Source: Flavobacterium anseongense (GTDB taxonomy: Bacteria > Bacteroidota > Bacteroidia > Flavobacteriales > Flavobacteriaceae). From it: a stretch of DNA of 64,000 bases. The notes under the pieces were generated by a model. It saw nothing but the letters and a program-made list of their open reading frames with translations, was not told the origin of the DNA and did not search any database. Below, one piece after another: positions 16,567-25,891 of this stretch. Position 1 is the first letter of the stretch, and each line of letters starts with the position of its first letter. The position numbers and the translations under genes were made by a program. The stretch lies in assembly GCF_021608185.1 (NCBI RefSeq), contig NZ_JAKIHN010000003.1:62001-126000 (forward strand). The letters run 5' to 3'.

Positions 16567-17316
16567 TTAAGGATAAACGACTCTTCCCTGATACAGTGTT
16601 TGTACATCAACAATTGGAGGCACATTTTTCAAAACAAGATTTCCCGTACTGTTTAAAACGCCTCTAACACTTTGAATAGGTTTTACAATCATATCATTCG
16701 AACCACGATGGTAAACATTCATATTTTGAACGATTAAATTCTGAGCCTCTATTCTTCCATCGCCAAAATAGAAATTAAAATTGGCTGTATTGGTCTGTCC
16801 GGAAAGAAAAAATCGGGATACATTATTGTTAGCAATATTCAAATAATCATTGTTTACATTAAGAATAAAATCCCCTGTTCCTGCACCACTTTCTCCATCA
16901 CCATCTTTGTCCATTGCAACAAAACTTATATAAGGAAACGTCAACACACCATTTGAACTGATATTCCTGTCGGTTTTTGAATAGACTTCCTCCAAGGTTG
17001 GTGTGGTAACTAAAATCTTTGTAGTTCCATAAGCACGAACCCAATTACAGCTCACATCATCCTTAAATATCAGTTGGTCTCCATTTTGTGTCACTTCTAC
17101 ATTACCAATAAAATTGGAACCGGCAACAATCTCTACTTTATATTCGCTTCCCTGAGTAATGACTACTTCAATCCCGCGATAAACCTTTATTTTTTTGAAA
17201 GGCTGAACAGTAACTTCCTTAGTAATTGTTGTCCCTGAACTTTCGACACAATCACTTGGTTTTTCACAAGCATTGAGTGCAAAAAATAAAACCATCAATA
17301 ATGAAAACTTCTTCAT
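16567..17316 (-). CDS. Head-GIN domain lipoprotein (DUF2807)
   Basis: A 249-residue lipoprotein: signal peptide MKKFSLLMVLFFALNAC with the lipobox Cys at residue 17. The mature protein is a beta-helix-like head-GIN (putative auto-transporter adhesin) domain, recognised from VQPFKKIKVYRGIEVVITQG followed by VEIVAGSNFIGNVEV and LTFPYISF. Such proteins are common surface or periplasmic lipoproteins in Bacteroidota; the function is not established. It lies 9 bases after the PagL-like gene on the same strand, so the two are probably cotranscribed. Confidence 0.85.
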   Translation of the reverse strand: MKKFSLLMVLFFALNACEKPSDCVESSGTTITKEVTVQPFKKIKVYRGIEVVITQGSEYKVEIVAGSNFIGNVEVTQNGDQLIFKDDVSCNWVRAYGTTKILVTTPTLEEVYSKTDRNISSNGVLTFPYISFVAMDKDGDGESGAGTGDFILNVNNDYLNIANNNVSRFFLSGQTNTANFNFYFGDGRIEAQNLIVQNMNVYHRGSNDMIVKPIQSVRGVLNSTGNLVLKNVPPIVDVQTLYQGRVVYP

Positions 17317-17325
17317 AGCTGTTTT

Positions 17326-18414
17326 TTAAAGTCTGTATCCAATTCCAAATTCCAAAGCTTCTGCTAAAAACAAATGCGTTTTTATCGTAAATCCACCAAA
17401 AATTTTATTGGTGAAATAATATTTAATGCCGACTCTGTCATAAACCGGAATGTCCTTTTTAAAAGGCTCATAAGCATAATATCCTATTTGGGTTTCCAGC
17501 GAAATGCGGTTAATCATTAATTCATGTCCAACAAAAATTCCGATTCTCTTGTAATCCGTATTCGAACTGATATTTTCCTCCGGATAGGCAACCGAGTAAT
17601 ATCTAATATATTCCTGAATGGATTTCGTCAAAAACAATTCGGTTCCCAATTGCAATGTCGATTTTCTATTGATACGCTTACCAGCATAAAAACCTATGTG
17701 ATAAAAAGGAAATTGGCCGCTGTTAATAATTGGGCTTTCATTAATTCCGGTACGTAAAACAAAATTATAGTGTATTGGCTCCTTATACGATTTCTTGACT
17801 AAGGTAGTATCTGGCTGGCGTTTAAAATCTTCGGATAAATTGTAATTCAACCCCAAATTCAACAGATATGTATTGATTCCGCTGTTGGGCGATTTCATTC
17901 TTCCATTGGAATAATGGGTAAATAAAATTCCGGCATGAAAGCCAATATTTTTAAAAAGAGACTGATTGTCATAAGCCAAACCTATATTGGTATTTCCCAT
18001 TAGGCGACTTCCAAATGCTTTGTTTTTGCTGTTATTTGCCTTGTCATAAGGATTGGTTGTATAAGCAATTCCCTGTGCGAGTCTGAACTGTAAATGCCGC
18101 TTCCAAAAATAAAAATTATACAAGGCTCCGACAGCATAGTTTTGACCTAAAGGCTGGCTTTTAAAATCCTGATACAAAAAATAACCTCCATAATCCGGAT
18201 AATTATATGCCTGATGCCACTCTTTAGAACCATCGGTTTTTTTGAGTATACTCAACATCAACCCTTCCGGATGTCCATTGACTAAATGGTACATGTCTTC
18301 AGTATGCGGCAAGGCATTTCCTCTTAAAGTGGAAACTTCAACCGCAAAAGGATTACTCTTTTGAGCAAAAAAAGAAAATGGAAATAGTAAAAACAGTAGG
18401 TAAATTTTCCTCAT
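17326..18414 (-). CDS. PagL-like acyloxyacyl hydrolase / lipid A deacylase family outer-membrane protein
   Basis: A 362-residue protein with signal peptide (MRKIYLLFLLFPFSFFAQ) and alternating hydrophobic strands typical of a beta-barrel, ending in an aromatic-rich strand (EFGIGYRL). The segment HAGILFTHYSNGRMKSPNSG (about 161-180) contains the His-x-Ser motif (HYSN) characteristic of PagL-type lipid A 3-O-deacylases. If active it would trim lipid A acyl chains in the outer membrane. Activity is inferred from that motif only. Confidence 0.78.
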   Translation of the reverse strand: MRKIYLLFLLFPFSFFAQKSNPFAVEVSTLRGNALPHTEDMYHLVNGHPEGLMLSILKKTDGSKEWHQAYNYPDYGGYFLYQDFKSQPLGQNYAVGALYNFYFWKRHLQFRLAQGIAYTTNPYDKANNSKNKAFGSRLMGNTNIGLAYDNQSLFKNIGFHAGILFTHYSNGRMKSPNSGINTYLLNLGLNYNLSEDFKRQPDTTLVKKSYKEPIHYNFVLRTGINESPIINSGQFPFYHIGFYAGKRINRKSTLQLGTELFLTKSIQEYIRYYSVAYPEENISSNTDYKRIGIFVGHELMINRISLETQIGYYAYEPFKKDIPVYDRVGIKYYFTNKIFGGFTIKTHLFLAEALEFGIGYRL

Positions 18415-18483
18415 CTAAAATTTAATTCGCACAAATATATAGAAAATGTTTTCTATTGTCATCCCGAATACAAATGAGTATCA

Positions 18484-18561
18484 GGAGCGGAAGGTTCGGG
18501 CATTTTTGGTTTCCATTTTCCCGCTGTCCGAGCTACACGGTAGCTTCTCCCATCGGGGCTA
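18484..18561 (-). ncRNA. Flavo-1-like structured element, copy B
   Basis: On the minus strand it starts TAGCCCCGATGGGAG, has the hairpin AGCTACCGTGTAGCT, then GGACAGCGGGAAAATGG, and ends TTCCGCTCC. It aligns almost base for base with copy C at 23368-23445. It lies about 28 bases downstream of the metF stop, in the same direction, so it would be part of the metF 3' transcript. Confidence 0.5.
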
Positions 18562-18589
18562 GAAAGGATTTGTCTTTTGTGAAATCAGC

Positions 18590-19546
18590 TTAAAAAATCT
18601 CTTTAGCAATCGCCTTAATATTTTCAGCTCTTCCCATCGAATAGTAATGCAACACCGGAATTCCGGCAGCGACTAATTCTTTACTTTGTTGCGTACACCA
18701 TTCGATTCCGATTTGTTTTACAGCGTCGTTATCTTTAGCTTTTACTACAGCCATAATCAAATCATCGGGCAATTCAACACTAAATCGGTGTGGAATTAAA
18801 TTCAATTGTTTTTTAGTTGCAATAGGTTTTAAACCCGGAATAATTGGAATTGTGATTCCCGAAGCTCGACATTTATCTACAAAATCAAAGAATTTTTTAT
18901 TGTCAAAAAACATTTGCGTAATGATATAATCTGCTCCGTTTTTTATCTTTTGTTTTAAAAAGTGAATGTCACTGTCCAAACTTGGTGCTTCCATGTGTTT
19001 TTCTGGATAGCCCGCAACTCCGATACAAAAATTGGTCTGCGCCGAATTCTTCAAATCCTCATCCAAATAAATTCCGTTATTCAGATTACTGATTTGCAAC
19101 ACCAAATCGGTTGCGAATTCATTACCTTCTTTTTCAGGATGAAAATAGGTTTCCGTTTTTAAGGCATCGCCGCGAAGCGCCACCACATTGTCAATGCCAA
19201 GGAAATCCAAATCAATCAACAGATTTTCTGTATCTTCTTTTGTAAAACCACCACACAAAATATGTGGAATCGCGTCAACATTGTATTTATTCTGGATTGC
19301 GGCACAAATACCAACCGTTCCCGGGCGTTTTTTTACAATCTTCTTTTGTAAAAGTCCACTTGGCAATTCCTTGAATTCGTATTCCTCACGGTGATACGTC
19401 ACATCAATAAATGGCGGATTGAACTCCATTAACGGATCGATACTGTCAAAAATAGATTGGATGTTTTGTCCTTTTAAAGGCGGTAAAATCTCGAAAGAAA
19501 ACAATGGCTTCCCGTTGGCGTTTTCTATGTGTTGGGTTACTTTCAT
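18590..19546 (-). CDS. metF: Methylenetetrahydrofolate reductase
   Basis: MetF reduces 5,10-methylene-THF to 5-methyl-THF, the methyl donor for MetH. The 318-residue FAD-dependent TIM barrel shows FSFEILPP (16-23, with the catalytic Glu), DVTYHREE, VALRGD near 140, GVAGYPEKH near 178, and QMFFDNKKF. It is the third gene of the metH(N)-metH(C)-metF unit under the SAM-I riboswitch, separated from metH by 76 bases that hold a short-repeat tract. Confidence 0.96.
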   Translation of the reverse strand: MKVTQHIENANGKPLFSFEILPPLKGQNIQSIFDSIDPLMEFNPPFIDVTYHREEYEFKELPSGLLQKKIVKKRPGTVGICAAIQNKYNVDAIPHILCGGFTKEDTENLLIDLDFLGIDNVVALRGDALKTETYFHPEKEGNEFATDLVLQISNLNNGIYLDEDLKNSAQTNFCIGVAGYPEKHMEAPSLDSDIHFLKQKIKNGADYIITQMFFDNKKFFDFVDKCRASGITIPIIPGLKPIATKKQLNLIPHRFSVELPDDLIMAVVKAKDNDAVKQIGIEWCTQQSKELVAAGIPVLHYYSMGRAENIKAIAKEIF

Positions 19547-19552
19547 AATTCC

Positions 19553-19622
19553 TTGTTATATGTTGTGAGTTGTATGTTGTATGTTCCAAACCCAGAACTT
19601 AAAACTTACAACCTAGAACTTT
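19553..19622. repeat. Short unit repeats, both orientations (metH-metF spacer)
   Basis: Units of the type GTTGTATGTT are followed by complementary AACTTACAACC-type units, so the spacer can fold into an imperfect hairpin inside the operon transcript. No strong U-run follows it, so it need not terminate transcription. Confidence 0.55.
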
Positions 19623-22298
19623 TTAATCTGCTATATTCGGCGAAAGCCATTTCGTGGCTGTTTCTGTTGCTATTCCTCTTCTTTTTGCGTAATCTATTAC
19701 CTGGTCTTCTTTTATTTTTCCGAGTCCGAAATACTTACTTTCCGGATTTCCAAAATAATATCCTGAAACCGATGAAGCCGGCCACATTGCCATACTTTCG
19801 GTTAGTGTTACTCCGATTTCCTGTTCTACATTTAAAAGTTTCCATATCGTTGGTTTTTCTAAATGGTCAGGACAAGCCGGATAACCTGGTGCGGGACGAA
19901 TTCCTTTGTACTCTTCGTCAATCAAATCCTGATTTGACAAACTCTCATCCGATGCATAACCCCAAATTTCATTACGAACTTTAAGGTGTAAATATTCTGC
20001 GAAAGCTTCGGCTAATCTGTCGCCTAAGGCTTTTACCAAAATAGAGTTGTAATCGTCTAATTGCTTTTCAAATTCGGCTGCTTTTTCATCTACACCAAAA
20101 CCAGTCGTAACACAAAAACATCCAATGTAATCCTGCTTGGCTTCTTTTGGAGCAACAAAATCAGCTAACGCGATGTTTGGCGCACCGGCAGTTTTTTGTG
20201 ATTGTTGTCTTAAAGTTAGAAAAGTTGTCGGTTGTCGGTTGTCGGTTGTTGGCTGAACTTCGATATCATCATCATTGACAGTATTCGCAGGAAAAATTCC
20301 AAGGATTCCTTTGGCAGTTAACCACTTTTCGGAAACGATTTGGCTTAGCATTTTTTGAGCATCGGCAAATAAAGTGGTGGCTTGTTCACCAACAACGTCA
20401 TCAGTCAAAATCGCAGGATATTTTCCGTACAATTCCCACGAACTAAAAAATGGTGTCCAGTCAATGAAATCAACCAGTTCAGAAAGTTCTACTTCAATGG
20501 TTTTTGTTCCGATGAAATTTGGTTTAACCGGAGTAAAATTATCCCAATCTAACTTAAGTTTATTTTTTCTAGCATCTTCAATCGACAAGTAATTTTTGTC
20601 TCTGCTTCTATTCAAATAGCCATCACGCAATTTGTCGTATTCGGCACGAACGGTTTTGGCGTATTCAACTTTGGTTTCTGTTTGGAGCAAATTACTCGCT
20701 ACAGTCACTGCTCGTGAAGCATCGTTTACGTGGACAACAGTTTCCTTATATTCAGGTGCAATTTTCACGGCAGTATGTGCACGCGAAGTTGTTGCTCCAC
20801 CAATCATAATCGGAATTTTGATATTGAGTTTATCCATTTCTTTGGCCAGATAAACCATTTCGTCAAGTGATGGCGTAATCAATCCGCTCAAACCGATTAT
20901 ATCTACATTTTCCTTTACGGCAGTTTCAATAATTTTTTCGGGCGGAACCATGACTCCCAAATCGATGATTTCGAAATTGTTGCAGCCCAAAACTACGGCT
21001 ACAATATTTTTACCGATATCGTGCACATCGCCTTTTACCGTTGCCATCAATACTTTTCCTGCCGATGATGATTTTCCGTCTTTTTGCGCTTCGATGAATG
21101 GCAACAAATAAGCTACAGCTTTCTTCATTACACGAGCCGATTTTACTACCTGAGGCAGGAACATTTTTCCGCTTCCGAATAAATCACCAACAACATTCAT
21201 TCCTTCCATTAGATTGACTTCTATAACTTCTATTGCTTTATCGGCACTTAATCTCGCTTCTTCTACATCAATTTCGATAAACTCATCAATTCCTTTTACG
21301 AGCGAATGCGTCAATCTATCCTGAACTGAACCACTTCTCCATTCCTGAATTGCTTTTTCATTAGTTTTGCTTTCGCCTTTGAAGCTCTCGGCTAAATCCA
21401 ACAGTCTTTCGGTGGCATCTTCCCTTCTATTCAATAAAACATCTTCTACATGTTCCAATAAAATTGGATCAATTTCATCATAAATCTCCAGCATTTCCGG
21501 ATTTACGATTCCCATGGTCATACCATTCTTGATGGCGTGATATAGGAATGCCGAGTGCATAGCCTCACGGACTTTGTCATTTCCACGGAACGAAAACGAA
21601 ACGTTACTAACTCCGCCTGAAACTCCGGCATACGGAAGATTTTCGCGAATCCATTTTGTGGCTCTGAAAAAATCCAATGCGTTTAATTTATGCTCTTCCA
21701 TTCCGGTGGCAACCGGAAAAATATTGGGGTCGAATATGATATCTTCAGCAGGAAAATGAACTTCATTTACCAAAATGTCATAACTTCTTTTGCAGATTTC
21801 GATACGTCTTTCGTAGGTATCGGCTTGACCAGCTTCGTCAAAAGCCATAACGATTACAGCTGCTCCGTATCTTTTTATCAACTTGGCGTGATGAATGAAT
21901 GCTTCTTTTCCTTCTTTAAGTGAAATCGAATTCACGACACCTTTTCCCTGAATTACTTTCAAGCCAGCTTCAATGATTTCCCATTTGGAACTATCAACCA
22001 TCACCGGAACTCTTGCAATATCGGGCTCGGCAGCAATTAGGTTTAGGAATTTGGTCATCGCATAAACACCGTCGAGCATTCCTTCATCCATATTGATGTC
22101 GATGATTTGCGCACCGCCTTCTACTTGGTTACGAGCAATGTCTAATGCTTCTTCGTATTTTTCTTCTTTGATTAAACGCAAAAATTTACGTGAACCTGTT
22201 ACATTGGTTCGTTCACCTACGTTAATGAAGTTAGATTCGGGAGTTACTATCAAAGGTTCTAATCCTGATAGCTTTAAATATTTTTGTGCTTGCGCCAT
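19623..22298 (-). CDS. metH: Methionine synthase, folate/cobalamin/activation part
   Basis: This 891-residue protein carries the methyl-THF-binding domain ([13 protein letters not shown] near 27), the cobalamin cap and B12-binding domain with DVHDIGKN (His426 is the cobalt ligand), and the C-terminal SAM-binding activation domain ([12 protein letters not shown] near 820). The homocysteine/zinc domain is absent and encoded by the preceding gene, which overlaps by one base (TAATG). Together they form one cobalamin-dependent MetH. Residues 681-693 ([13 protein letters not shown]) are encoded by a tandem short repeat. It is controlled by the SAM-I riboswitch upstream. Confidence 0.96.
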   Translation of the reverse strand: MAQAQKYLKLSGLEPLIVTPESNFINVGERTNVTGSRKFLRLIKEEKYEEALDIARNQVEGGAQIIDINMDEGMLDGVYAMTKFLNLIAAEPDIARVPVMVDSSKWEIIEAGLKVIQGKGVVNSISLKEGKEAFIHHAKLIKRYGAAVIVMAFDEAGQADTYERRIEICKRSYDILVNEVHFPAEDIIFDPNIFPVATGMEEHKLNALDFFRATKWIRENLPYAGVSGGVSNVSFSFRGNDKVREAMHSAFLYHAIKNGMTMGIVNPEMLEIYDEIDPILLEHVEDVLLNRREDATERLLDLAESFKGESKTNEKAIQEWRSGSVQDRLTHSLVKGIDEFIEIDVEEARLSADKAIEVIEVNLMEGMNVVGDLFGSGKMFLPQVVKSARVMKKAVAYLLPFIEAQKDGKSSSAGKVLMATVKGDVHDIGKNIVAVVLGCNNFEIIDLGVMVPPEKIIETAVKENVDIIGLSGLITPSLDEMVYLAKEMDKLNIKIPIMIGGATTSRAHTAVKIAPEYKETVVHVNDASRAVTVASNLLQTETKVEYAKTVRAEYDKLRDGYLNRSRDKNYLSIEDARKNKLKLDWDNFTPVKPNFIGTKTIEVELSELVDFIDWTPFFSSWELYGKYPAILTDDVVGEQATTLFADAQKMLSQIVSEKWLTAKGILGIFPANTVNDDDIEVQPTTDNRQPTTFLTLRQQSQKTAGAPNIALADFVAPKEAKQDYIGCFCVTTGFGVDEKAAEFEKQLDDYNSILVKALGDRLAEAFAEYLHLKVRNEIWGYASDESLSNQDLIDEEYKGIRPAPGYPACPDHLEKPTIWKLLNVEQEIGVTLTESMAMWPASSVSGYYFGNPESKYFGLGKIKEDQVIDYAKRRGIATETATKWLSPNIAD
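20222..20254. repeat. Short tandem repeat inside metH coding sequence
   Basis: Repeats of GTTGTCG/GGTTGTC encode [13 protein letters not shown] in the activation domain. The same unit occurs inside aroA (2974-3009) and in the metH 5' leader (23299-23338). Confidence 0.7.
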
Positions 22299-23287
22299 TA
22301 TATCGATTCTAAAATTTGTCTTGGTTTGAATTCCGCTGCAACCTCAGCAATCGCCTTGATATGCTCCGGAGTTGTGCCACAGCAACCACCAATTATATTG
22401 ATTAAATTATCCTGTAAATATTCTTTTATCAATGCCTGCATTTCTTCGGGAGTTTGGTCGTATTGCCCGAAAGCATTTGGCAAACCGGCATTTGGATGCG
22501 CTGAAATATTTAATTGTGTATTGTGAGCTAATCTTTTTAAATACGGTTTCAATTGGTCGGCACCAAGCGCACAGTTGAATCCGATACTTAATAAATCGAT
22601 ATGGGCAATTGAAATCAGGAATGCTTCAACAGTTTGTCCGGAAAGTGTTCTTCCTGAAGCATCGGTAATTGTACCTGAAACCATTACGGGAATATCAAGA
22701 TTGCGTTCTTCTTTTACTTCTTCGATGGCGAAAAGTGCTGCTTTGGCGTTTAGTGTATCGAAAATTGTTTCTACTAAAAGTACATCACAACCACCGTCAA
22801 TTAAGGCTTCTACCTGTTGTTTGTAGGCGATGCGTAAATCATCAAACGTTACGGCTCTAAAACCTGGATCGTTTACATCAGGCGACATGGATGCTGTTCT
22901 GTTTGTTGGTCCGATGGAACCTGCTACAAAACGTGGTCTGTCGGTGAATTCGTCGGCAACTTCACGGGCAATTTTGGCGGATTCGTAGTTTAGTTCGTAA
23001 ACCAAATCTTCTAAATGGTAATCGGCCATTCCGATAGTCGTTCCTGAAAAAGTATTCGTTTCTACAATATCTGCTCCGGCTTGAAAATACAAGCGATGTA
23101 CTTGCTTCACCGCTTCAGGTTGGGTGATGGAAAGTAAATCGTTGTTTCCCTTTAATGGATGTGGAAAGTCTTTGAAACGTTCGCCACGGAAGTCTTCTTC
23201 GGAAAAGTTGTTGCGTTGCAGCATCGTTCCCATTGCTCCGTCGAGGACAAGGATTCTTTCTTGTATTGCTTGTTGAATTTTTGACAT
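22298..23287 (-). CDS. metH: Methionine synthase, homocysteine S-methyltransferase part
   Basis: This 329-residue protein is the N-terminal homocysteine-binding module of MetH. It starts [13 protein letters not shown] (about 12-24) and has the zinc cysteines in [11 protein letters not shown] and [12 protein letters not shown]. The Met loop transfers the methyl group from methylcobalamin on the partner protein encoded immediately downstream. The split after this domain, with a TAATG junction, suggests coupled translation and a two-subunit enzyme. It is the first gene after the SAM-I riboswitch. Confidence 0.95.
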   Translation of the reverse strand: MSKIQQAIQERILVLDGAMGTMLQRNNFSEEDFRGERFKDFPHPLKGNNDLLSITQPEAVKQVHRLYFQAGADIVETNTFSGTTIGMADYHLEDLVYELNYESAKIAREVADEFTDRPRFVAGSIGPTNRTASMSPDVNDPGFRAVTFDDLRIAYKQQVEALIDGGCDVLLVETIFDTLNAKAALFAIEEVKEERNLDIPVMVSGTITDASGRTLSGQTVEAFLISIAHIDLLSIGFNCALGADQLKPYLKRLAHNTQLNISAHPNAGLPNAFGQYDQTPEEMQALIKEYLQDNLINIIGGCCGTTPEHIKAIAEVAAEFKPRQILESI

Positions 23288-23298
23288 ATAATTTTTTT

Positions 23299-23338
23299 GT
23301 TGTCGGTTATCGGTTGTCGGTTGTCGGTTTGGACAGTT
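23299..23338. repeat. Short tandem repeat (GGTTGTC type) in the metH leader
   Basis: TTGTCGGTTATCGGTTGTCG and further units lie just upstream of the metH start. The same unit is translated in aroA and metH. Confidence 0.6.
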
Positions 23339-23367
23339 GACACCAAAAAATCAATACATTTTACTTT

Positions 23368-23445
23368 TAGCCCCGATTGCAGTAGCTATCATGTAGCACG
23401 GAAAGCGGGAATATGGACTGCAACAATGCGCAAGCCATTCGCTCC
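23368..23445 (+). ncRNA. Flavo-1-like structured element, copy C (antisense to the metH leader)
   Basis: It starts TAGCCCCGATTGCAG, has the hairpin AGCTATCATGTAGC, then GGAAAGCGGGAATATGG, and ends TTCGCTCC. It aligns closely with copy B at 18484-18561. It lies on the plus strand between the SAM-I riboswitch and the metH start codon, so any RNA from it would be antisense to the metH 5' UTR. Confidence 0.45.
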
Positions 23446-23526
23446 AGATTCCTCCTAACGTCGGAATGACAATTAGGAATTCTGTTAAATTATAGTATGT
23501 TATCAGAAAGTTGAGAAGAATTCTCG

Positions 23527-23648
23527 GGGTTATCTTTGTCGAGATGCTGAAATAAATTCAGCATAATGACTAGAATGTAGCACCTTCTTTTGGCAAAGGG
23601 TTGCTAAGCTTTCAACGGGTCTATTCCCTCCAGCTTTCGTGATAACGA
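23527..23648 (-). promoter_or_regulatory. SAM-I riboswitch (S-box) controlling metH-metH-metF
   Basis: Read on the minus strand: P1 GTTATC / GATAAC closes a four-way junction; P2 contains GGAGGG ... CCCGTTGAAAGC, the kink-turn and pseudoknot signature; P3 is AGCAACCCTT / AAGGTGCTA; P4 is a perfect ATGCTGAA / TTCAGCAT hairpin. The GCAACC and GGTGCTA blocks are the best conserved SAM-I segments. High SAM should turn off synthesis of MetH and MetF. I see no clear terminator in the roughly 240 bases to the metH start, so the expression platform is undetermined. Confidence 0.92.
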
Positions 23649-23666
23649 ACAATAAGTTTATGAACA

Positions 23667-23702
23667 CCGCAAAGTAAAGGCATAGATTTGGTTTTTGCAA
23701 GG
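23667..23702 (-). promoter_or_regulatory. Promoter candidate upstream of the SAM-I riboswitch
   Basis: On the minus strand TTGCAAAAACC is followed after about 20 bases by TACTTTGC, close to TAnnTTTG. A start about 10 bases further would lie just ahead of riboswitch P1. Confidence 0.55.
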
Positions 23703-23723
23703 GTTTTAAAAAAATAAAACCCT
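23700..23723 (-). terminator. Hairpin terminator after hom
   Basis: AGGGTTTTA and TAAAACCCT arms enclose an A/T loop, about 45 bases past the hom stop codon. It separates the metX/hom operon from the metH promoter. Confidence 0.6.
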
Positions 23724-23768
23724 ATAACGTTTTCGTGCATTGGGTTTTCGGAGTTTACCAATTATTTT

Positions 23769-24869
23769 TTAGAGCCAAACCGCTTCTTTTATTTTTGTTT
23801 TTTCGGCAATCTTGAGAATGTCGGTCAAAACGCCGCGAGCTGTTACTTCTTTTCCTGCGCCTGCTCCTTGAATAACGATTGGAATTTCGCCATACGATTT
23901 TGTATAAATTTCAATCAGATTGTCGGCACCTTTGAGTTGGCCTAATGCGGAACTCTGAGGAACTGAAATCAGTTTGACTTCCAATTCCTTCCTGACTACA
24001 TCGAATTCACCCACGTAACGCAAAACATGATTATCTGCCTGAGTTATTTTGGCAACATGAAACGGTTTGTCAAAAAGCTGTTTGTTTACTGAATATTCAG
24101 CTTTCGAATTCGTTTCATTCAAATTTGGGAGCAAAAGGGATGAAATTTTGATGTTTGAAAATTCAAACTCCTGTTCAATTTCACGTGCCAGAATTAATAA
24201 TTTTCGGGCAACATCATTCCCGGATAAATCTTCACGGGAATCAGGTTCGGTGTAGCCCTTTTTTTCGGCATCCAAAAGAATGTTGGAAAACGAAGTTTCT
24301 TCGGCAGAGAATCTGTTAAAAATATAGCTTAATGAACCCGAAAAAACGCCACGGATTTTCGTGATTTCTTCACCCGAAAAGTGTAAGTCGTTTATGGTTT
24401 GTACGACTGGTAATCCGGCACCAACATTGGTTTCATAAAGATAGGTCTTGTCGTACTTTTTTAAATTTCTTCTCAGTTCTTTGTAGAAATCAAAATGAAG
24501 TGTATTCGCTTTTTTATTGGCAGCTACGATATCAAATCCGTTTTGAATTAACGGAATATAATCTTTAACAATGTCTAGACTTGCCGTGGCATCAACTGCG
24601 ATTAGGTTTTCTAATTCTTGTTCCTGCGCGTATTCAATTATATCTTCTATTCTGAACGGAATCGCTGACTGTGCAAAGTTGGCTTCCCACTGATTTTTGA
24701 TGCCGTCTTTTTCGAAGAATGCTAAAGACGAATTTGTAATGATTGGAAATCGCAAATCGATATTTCTTTTTTCGAGGAAGAATTTTTGGCTTTCGATGAC
24801 TTGGTTAACTAATGTGCTTCCCACATTTCCGATACCAAAAAGGACGATGTTTATTCTAAGCGCTGACAT
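23769..24869 (-). CDS. hom: Homoserine dehydrogenase
   Basis: The enzyme reduces aspartate semialdehyde to homoserine, the branch to Met and Thr. The 366-residue protein has the NAD(P) motif LFGIGNVGSTL (about 9-19), TNVGAGLPVVQT near 150, GVFSGSLSYIFN near 178 and the YTEPDSREDLSG segment. There is no N-terminal aspartate kinase and no C-terminal ACT domain, so it is monofunctional and probably not allosterically controlled by Thr. Its start overlaps metX by 14 bases. It is the fourth gene of the operon under the Met leader. Confidence 0.95.
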   Translation of the reverse strand: MSALRINIVLFGIGNVGSTLVNQVIESQKFFLEKRNIDLRFPIITNSSLAFFEKDGIKNQWEANFAQSAIPFRIEDIIEYAQEQELENLIAVDATASLDIVKDYIPLIQNGFDIVAANKKANTLHFDFYKELRRNLKKYDKTYLYETNVGAGLPVVQTINDLHFSGEEITKIRGVFSGSLSYIFNRFSAEETSFSNILLDAEKKGYTEPDSREDLSGNDVARKLLILAREIEQEFEFSNIKISSLLLPNLNETNSKAEYSVNKQLFDKPFHVAKITQADNHVLRYVGEFDVVRKELEVKLISVPQSSALGQLKGADNLIEIYTKSYGEIPIVIQGAGAGKEVTARGVLTDILKIAEKTKIKEAVWL

Positions 24870-25857
24870 AAGTTTGTTGTTTTTGTTTGTTAAAAATAGG
24901 TTCTAAAATTTGGGCCAATTGGTCGAATTCAATCAAGAAAGCATCATGACCATGAATGGATTTTATTTCGTTATAAAAGACGTTGTCTGTAATGGATTTC
25001 AATTGGTAATACGTTTCCCGATTTTCATCCGGAATAAAGAAATAATCGGTATCGACTGCAACGATGTGTATATTGGTTTTGATATCCTTAAGTATTGTCA
25101 AAAAATCTTTTCTGTTACGTGTAATGTCATTCGTTTTCAATAAATGGTTCATTAATTTATAGGCTGATAATTGAAAGCGTTTTTTGAGTTTTACACCGTG
25201 ATTCGCCAACCAATTTTCGATTTGAAAAATTGAAGATTCTTTTGCTAGCTTTCTTTGAAAACGTTGGTTAATCGATTGAGGTGTTCTATACAACAACATA
25301 GCGTGCAATCTTGCATCGACGATAGGATTAGCAGAATTGTTCAGCACTTGATCCTGAATTAAAACATTGGCAATAACCCAATCGGTCGCTTTCCAATCGG
25401 TCGCAATCGGAATTAGGTTTTGAATACTGTTTGGTTTCAAAGCTGTCATTTCCCAAGCCACTGCGCCACCTAAACTTCCGCCAATAACGGCAAAAACTTG
25501 TTCTACTTTTAGGAAATCCAAACCTTTCCAAAAAATTCCGGCGATATCGCGAACGGTAAAATCCCGGTAATTTGAAATCAAATTATCAGAATTGCCATCA
25601 TATCCATTTCCGGGAATATTGAATGCAATTACAGTGAAATAATTGGTGTCGATAATTTTGCCCTCGCCAATCAAATCATTCCACCAGCCTTTTTCTCCGG
25701 TCACTGTAGAATTTCCTGTCAATGCATGATTGACAACTACTATTGGCGCTGCTCCTATTGACTGACCAAAAATTTGATAGAACAATGGAGTGTAAGGTAG
25801 TTGCTTTCCATTTTCTAAATCAAAATTTAAAAGGTCTATTTTTTCTAATTGTTTCAT
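24856..25857 (-). CDS. metX: Homoserine O-acetyltransferase
   Basis: An alpha/beta-hydrolase-fold enzyme of 333 residues that activates homoserine with acetyl-CoA. The nucleophile elbow is GGSLGG (Ser at about 131), VDTDYFF carries the catalytic Asp and HGHDAFL the catalytic His. NHALTGNS near the N-terminus is typical of MetX. Position between two Cys/Met PLP enzymes and hom supports the methionine role. Some MetX-fold enzymes use succinyl-CoA instead; I cannot exclude this from sequence alone. Confidence 0.92.
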   Translation of the reverse strand: MKQLEKIDLLNFDLENGKQLPYTPLFYQIFGQSIGAAPIVVVNHALTGNSTVTGEKGWWNDLIGEGKIIDTNYFTVIAFNIPGNGYDGNSDNLISNYRDFTVRDIAGIFWKGLDFLKVEQVFAVIGGSLGGAVAWEMTALKPNSIQNLIPIATDWKATDWVIANVLIQDQVLNNSANPIVDARLHAMLLYRTPQSINQRFQRKLAKESSIFQIENWLANHGVKLKKRFQLSAYKLMNHLLKTNDITRNRKDFLTILKDIKTNIHIVAVDTDYFFIPDENRETYYQLKSITDNVFYNEIKSIHGHDAFLIEFDQLAQILEPIFNKQKQQTYVSA

Positions 25858-25891
25858 GTTGCTTATTGTTGTTTCTTTTATTCTCTTTGTT

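Noticed and set aside
23288..23770. A Met leader peptide for metH like the one for metX/hom
   Set aside because: I found no Met-rich short ORF with a following terminator; the SAM-I aptamer explains the conserved segment.
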